A DNA stretch of 64,000 bases from Parahaliea maris (lineage in GTDB: Bacteria > Pseudomonadota > Gammaproteobacteria > Pseudomonadales > Halieaceae): contig NZ_VRZA01000005.1 in the NCBI RefSeq assembly GCF_008064665.1, positions 186,001 through 250,000 of the forward strand, given 5' to 3'. The notes below the pieces were generated by a model. The model was not told the origin of the DNA and made no database searches. It worked only from the letters and a program-made list of their open reading frames with translations. Position numbers and translations under genes: made by a program. Of the stretch, positions 60,754 through 64,000 are shown in pieces (the stretch's first letter is position 1; each line of letters opens with the position of its first letter).

Positions 60754-63060
60754 TCAGGCGAAAGCAAAGCCGGCGTCCGCAATCGGCAGCGTTCTTACCC
60801 GCTTGCCCGTCACGGTGAAAATGGCGTTGCAAATGGCAGGGGCGACCGGCGGCAACGCCGGCTCCCCCAGGCCCGAAGGGGCGGTATCAGACTGAATGAA
60901 ATGTGCCTCCACCACCGGAGCGTGGGGCATGCGCAGTACCGGATACTCGTGGAGATTGGTTTGCGCAATCCTCCCGCCTTCCATAGTAATTTTTTGACCC
61001 ATCATGGCGCTGATTCCATCGATGATAGCGCCTTCAACCTGGCCTTCCGCGCCGCTCAGGTTAATGACCGGGCCGACATCCACCGCGGCGGTGACTTTAT
61101 GGACTTTGACCTTGCCGGCTTCATCCACGCCGACATGCGCCAGCTCCGCCACATACGCAGCATGGCTGAAGTGAAAGGCGAGCCCGAGCCCCTCTCCATC
61201 GGGAACCGTCCCCCCCCATCCACCCCGCTCCGCGGCCAGGCGGATGACGGCAGAAGCCCTGCCGGTGTGCAGTGACCACTGGTTCGGTGCGCCGAGGTAC
61301 CGCGGCTCCCCCATGATTTCCAGCAGGAATTCCAGATGATCCCTGCCCGCGAGTACGCTCAATTCATGGAGGAATGACTGCACCACAAAACCATTGACAT
61401 TGGCGCCAGGGGCGCGCCAGTAGGAACAGGGCGTGGCAATCTCCAGTGCGGTCTGGGAGGCACGCGCATGGTTGAGGTTCAGCATCGGGAACTCGGATGG
61501 CTGGAGCACACTTCCCGGCACTACTTTTCCGCGGTTACTCACACCGACAAAGTGGTTTTGCCAAGCGACGAGTCTGCCTTCTGCATCCAGTGCAGCGCGC
61601 AGCCGCTGCGCCCCGGCCGCACGAAAATAATCGTGCTGGATGTCATCGGTCCGGGTCCACAGGTTTTTGACCGGTGCCCCGACCTGCCTTGACATGGCGA
61701 TCGCTTCGTTGGCGTACTCATAGCTCGTACGCCGGCCAAAACCACCGCCCATGCGCAGCTGATGGATGGTGACGTCTTCAGGGTTCAGCCCGAACAGGGA
61801 CTGCGCGTATTGCCGGGCCCTCCCGGGTATCTGCGAAGGTATCCAGAGTTCCAGGCTATCGGCCTGTCCTCCCGTCCCGTGACGGTAATCAGCGGTGCAG
61901 TTCTGCGGTTCAAGGCATAAATGCGAGACGAAACCGTACTGATAGAATGCGTCTGCGACCCGATGGTCCGGATGCGCAAACGCCCCTTCGACATCGCCGC
62001 TGTCAGCCACTGGGGTCTCGCCTGTCTCACGGCTCACCCTGTCAGCCTGCTCCTGGAAAGCCTGCCAGCTATCCCGGGAGGCCTCGCTTTCATCCCATTG
62101 GACCTGAAGCTTTTTCCGGGCTTCCAATACTGCCCAGGTAGAGGACCCCACGATCGCAATTCCATCGGACAGTTCACTGGGATTACCCGTTCCCCTTACC
62201 ACGAAGGCGTCTTTCACGCCGGGTGCCCGACGAACCTCCTCCAGGTTGGCGCTGACCACCTTCCCCCCCAGCACGGCGCACTTGACGAAAGTGCCGTACA
62301 ACATCCCGGGAACCTGCTGATCGATACCAAACAGGGGACGTCCCTGGACGATATCGGCATTGTCCGTCTGCCCCACCCGGGTACCGAGCAGCGTATAGGT
62401 CGAGGGATCCTTGAACGTCAAAGTTTCGGGCGACGGAACCGGTTGCCGCTCCAGTTCCGGGCCGACCAGTTCTGCAAAGGCTATGGATCGACCGGAACTG
62501 TGCAGGATTCTTCCCTGCTCCGCCCTCAGCTCTGTCCTGGGCAGCTTCATTCGCTCAGCGGCCGCCGCCAGCAGCATCTCCCTCGTGGTCGCGCCGACGA
62601 TCCGCATGGCCTGGAAATGACGCCAGATATTGGTGGAACCACCCGAAGATTGGCGCCCGAACCGCTCCTCTACCGGCGCCGCTTCCGTGCGCACACTCGA
62701 CCAGTCGGCACACATTTCTTCAGCGACGATCATGGGCAGTGAAGTCTTTACCCCCTGGCCCATCTCCGGACCCGGCGAATAGATTGTGATGGTTCCGTCT
62801 TTTGCCAGACTGATGAAGGTATTCAGCTCCACCGCGTCAACCGCAGGGGCTGCGTTGACCTCCGGAGTGCCCGACAGGGGTAAATAGCAGCCCAGCACCA
62901 GGCTGCCGCCGCCGTAGCCGGAGAGCCTGAGGAAGCCGCGACGGCTGACCACGAGGCTCTCCTCCCCCGCCGCTGTGGAGGTAGTTAAATCAATCCCCCG
63001 GGCCTGCAATCTGCCTTTCAGGGTATCCGTGAGTCGCGAGGAGGGCTTACGCGTTGTCAA
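60754..63060 (-). CDS. Xanthine-dehydrogenase-family molybdopterin subunit (IorB/NicB-like), Tat-exported
   Basis: A 768-residue molybdenum hydroxylase large subunit. Near residue 40 a Tat-type signal VSRRGFLRLSGYGGGSLVLG is followed by the two aldehyde-oxidase-like halves. Landmarks: GPEMGQGVKTSLPMIVAEE, LRMGGGFGRRTSYEY (molybdopterin binding), CSYWRAPGAN and the active-site glutamate E733 in GLGEPALPP. Members (isoquinoline 1-oxidoreductase, nicotinate dehydrogenase, some aldehyde dehydrogenases) hydroxylate N-heteroaromatics or oxidise aldehydes. TTG start at 63060 with GAGAGG; the small-subunit gene ends 13 bp upstream. Confidence 0.9.
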   Translation of the reverse strand: MTTRKPSSRLTDTLKGRLQARGIDLTTSTAAGEESLVVSRRGFLRLSGYGGGSLVLGCYLPLSGTPEVNAAPAVDAVELNTFISLAKDGTITIYSPGPEMGQGVKTSLPMIVAEEMCADWSSVRTEAAPVEERFGRQSSGGSTNIWRHFQAMRIVGATTREMLLAAAAERMKLPRTELRAEQGRILHSSGRSIAFAELVGPELERQPVPSPETLTFKDPSTYTLLGTRVGQTDNADIVQGRPLFGIDQQVPGMLYGTFVKCAVLGGKVVSANLEEVRRAPGVKDAFVVRGTGNPSELSDGIAIVGSSTWAVLEARKKLQVQWDESEASRDSWQAFQEQADRVSRETGETPVADSGDVEGAFAHPDHRVADAFYQYGFVSHLCLEPQNCTADYRHGTGGQADSLELWIPSQIPGRARQYAQSLFGLNPEDVTIHQLRMGGGFGRRTSYEYANEAIAMSRQVGAPVKNLWTRTDDIQHDYFRAAGAQRLRAALDAEGRLVAWQNHFVGVSNRGKVVPGSVLQPSEFPMLNLNHARASQTALEIATPCSYWRAPGANVNGFVVQSFLHELSVLAGRDHLEFLLEIMGEPRYLGAPNQWSLHTGRASAVIRLAAERGGWGGTVPDGEGLGLAFHFSHAAYVAELAHVGVDEAGKVKVHKVTAAVDVGPVINLSGAEGQVEGAIIDGISAMMGQKITMEGGRIAQTNLHEYPVLRMPHAPVVEAHFIQSDTAPSGLGEPALPPVAPAICNAIFTVTGKRVRTLPIADAGFAFA

Positions 63061-63073
63061 TGGTCAATGCCTC

Positions 63074-63604
63074 TCACGCACGTTCTTGCGGGACGCCCGC
63101 CAGAGGGAGAGCCCCGGAATCCGCGACAGTCACAGCAGGGCTATTCTTCATTTCGGCCGCCGTGCGAATGGCCTTGCGAATCCGGTTGTAGGTACCGCAA
63201 CGGCAGAAATTCCCCGCCATATAGGCGTCAATTTCCTCATCACTGGGATCAGGATTCGTTTCAAGGAGCGCGGCGGCCGACATGAGCTGCCCCGCCTGGC
63301 AATAGCCGCATTGCGGTACGTCGAATTCCACCCAGAGCTTTTGCAGGATATGCAGATCATCCCCGTCTGACAGGCCTTCGATGGTCGTGATCTTCTGCCC
63401 CGCGACTGCACTCACCGGCAACGAGCAGGAACGCACCGGGTGACCATTCAACTGAACGGTGCAGGCGCCACACTGGCCAATACCACATCCGTACTTTGCG
63501 CCCACCAGGCCGATGGCATCCCGCAGGATCCACAACAGCGGTTCGTTCTGGTCTGCCTCGACGTGATGAACCACGCCATTAACTTCAAGTGAATGAGAAG
63601 CCAA
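63074..63604 (-). CDS. 2Fe-2S small subunit of the molybdenum hydroxylase (IorA/NicA-like)
   Basis: A 176-residue protein with eight cysteines for two [2Fe-2S] clusters: C40, C45, C48 and C60 (plant-type) and C99, C102, C134 and C136 (C-terminal, GYCQAGQ and [11 protein letters not shown]). No signal peptide, so it may be co-exported with the Tat-targeted large subunit. The start is TTG at 63604 with AGAGGG upstream; there is no suitable ATG. No FAD-subunit gene is seen, so electrons probably go to a cytochrome, as in isoquinoline oxidoreductase. Confidence 0.92.
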   Translation of the reverse strand: MASHSLEVNGVVHHVEADQNEPLLWILRDAIGLVGAKYGCGIGQCGACTVQLNGHPVRSCSLPVSAVAGQKITTIEGLSDGDDLHILQKLWVEFDVPQCGYCQAGQLMSAAALLETNPDPSDEEIDAYMAGNFCRCGTYNRIRKAIRTAAEMKNSPAVTVADSGALPLAGVPQERA

Positions 63605-63879
63605 TACAAGACCCTCTGCAAAAAAGTGATATGGGGACGTCTGTCCGTGATAGAGACTACCAGTACGCTAGCAATGCCCGCGAGTGCCGGGGAACCGCTG
63701 GATAGAAGCGTGGGTAGGCTTCAGCTTTCAACATTCCATCTTCCAGCAAAATCGCCAGCGTGTGAGCCCGCGGCGAGGGAGTTTTACGCATACCTATGTA
63801 TTTTAGTGCCAGACAGGTGCAGGCAGCACCGCAGAATCACTATTGGCACAGTACGCCGGCGCCGGCCAACACTACCCGA
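63605..63879. other. 275-bp intergenic region
   Basis: Between the molybdenum-hydroxylase operon and the LysR-type gene. No gene, palindrome or hairpin of note was seen. Confidence 0.4.
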
Positions 63880-64000
63880 TCACGGCGCTTTGCCTGTCAC
63901 AGACCGTTTTGATCCCAGAGAACTCCGCTGCGCCACCAGAAAATCGATCAGCGCCTGGGTTTTCGCAGGCCGCTGTTCTCGTGATGGCGCGTAGAGGAAA
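63880..64000 (-). CDS. LysR-type regulator, C-terminal end only
   Basis: Only the last 40 codons are visible: FLYAPSREQRPAKTQALIDF then LVAQRSS and a stop at 63880-63882. The pattern LYAPSR...KTQALIDFLVAQ is that of the final helix of LysR-type regulators. The rest lies outside the window. Orientation is the same as the molybdenum-hydroxylase genes downstream, so it may be their regulator. Confidence 0.7.
   Translation of the reverse strand, partial: FLYAPSREQRPAKTQALIDFLVAQRSSLGSKRSVTGKAP

Noticed and set aside
63593-63994. 133-codon open frame on the plus strand at the window end
   Set aside because: Overlaps the LysR-type C-terminus on the other strand and shows no protein-like features.
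10495-64000. A complete nicotinate (nic) degradation cluster
   Set aside because: NicAB-like, NicC-like and NicF-like genes exist but no NicX-type ring-cleavage dioxygenase or NicE-type isomerase is recognisable, and they are in separate operons.

Overview
The window reads as chromosomal DNA of a high-GC, Gram-negative, aerobic proteobacterium. A TonB-dependent outer-membrane receptor, many Tat-exported proteins, FNR-like and HutC-like regulators and a GGATG-type palindromic repeat point to a marine gammaproteobacterium (Halieaceae/Spongiibacteraceae-like). That placement is inference. There are no rRNA or tRNA genes, phage genes, transposases or CRISPR arrays. Nearly everything is catabolic enzymes, transporters and their regulators, packed in short operons.

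Layout. 1-4419: a truncated HMG-CoA-lyase-like gene divergent from a class III CoA-transferase, a Na+/solute symporter and an exported esterase. 4461-10434: alpha/beta hydrolase, aldehyde dehydrogenase, quinone-reductase-like enzyme, MFS carrier and a HutC-type GntR regulator. 10495-16416 (minus): a six-gene operon with a LeuC/LeuD-type hydratase, iron alcohol dehydrogenase, PEP-mutase/isocitrate-lyase-type lyase, isochorismatase-type amidase and a reductase. 16685-26340: an integral membrane protein, then a long minus-strand series of exported or redox enzymes (DUF1838, amine-oxidase-like, cytochrome c, PCMH-type flavoprotein, hydrolase, nitrilase-like protein, aldehyde dehydrogenase). 26607-34515: an FNR-like regulator and the hyuA-hyuB-leuC-leuD-hydrolase operon. 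34959-42921: two more DUF1838 proteins, a serine hydrolase, a DUF3089 lipase-like protein, a second PCMH-type flavoprotein and a tandem alpha/beta-hydrolase fusion. 42942-51067: a second FNR-like regulator, the TonB receptor, two paralogous proteins of unknown family, a cupin-like protein, an SDR and an NCS1 permease. 51068-64000: a nested palindromic repeat, a GPH transporter, an FAD monooxygenase, a second CoA-transferase/HMG-CoA-lyase pair, isochorismatase, two NodB-type deacetylases, a second PEP-mutase-type lyase, a VOC protein, an IorAB/NicAB-like molybdenum hydroxylase and the end of a LysR regulator.

How the genes may work together. Key enzyme classes occur two or more times: CoA-transferase plus HMG-CoA-lyase-like enzyme, LeuC plus LeuD, isochorismatase-type amidase with PEP-mutase-type lyase, PCMH-type flavoprotein with an alpha/beta hydrolase nearby, and DUF1838. 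This suggests parallel routes for related substrates. They would be taken up through the TonB receptor and several carriers, oxidised by flavoproteins or a molybdenum hydroxylase, opened by hydrolases and amidases, hydrated by aconitase-family enzymes and cleaved to central metabolites. The substrate cannot be read from the sequence; a substituted aromatic or N-heterocycle giving branched C5-C6 dicarboxylates would fit. Several short palindromes recur in front of these operons (ATGACA-type FNR sites, TATATCATTA-type sites and two other shared promoter elements), which suggests coordinated regulation.
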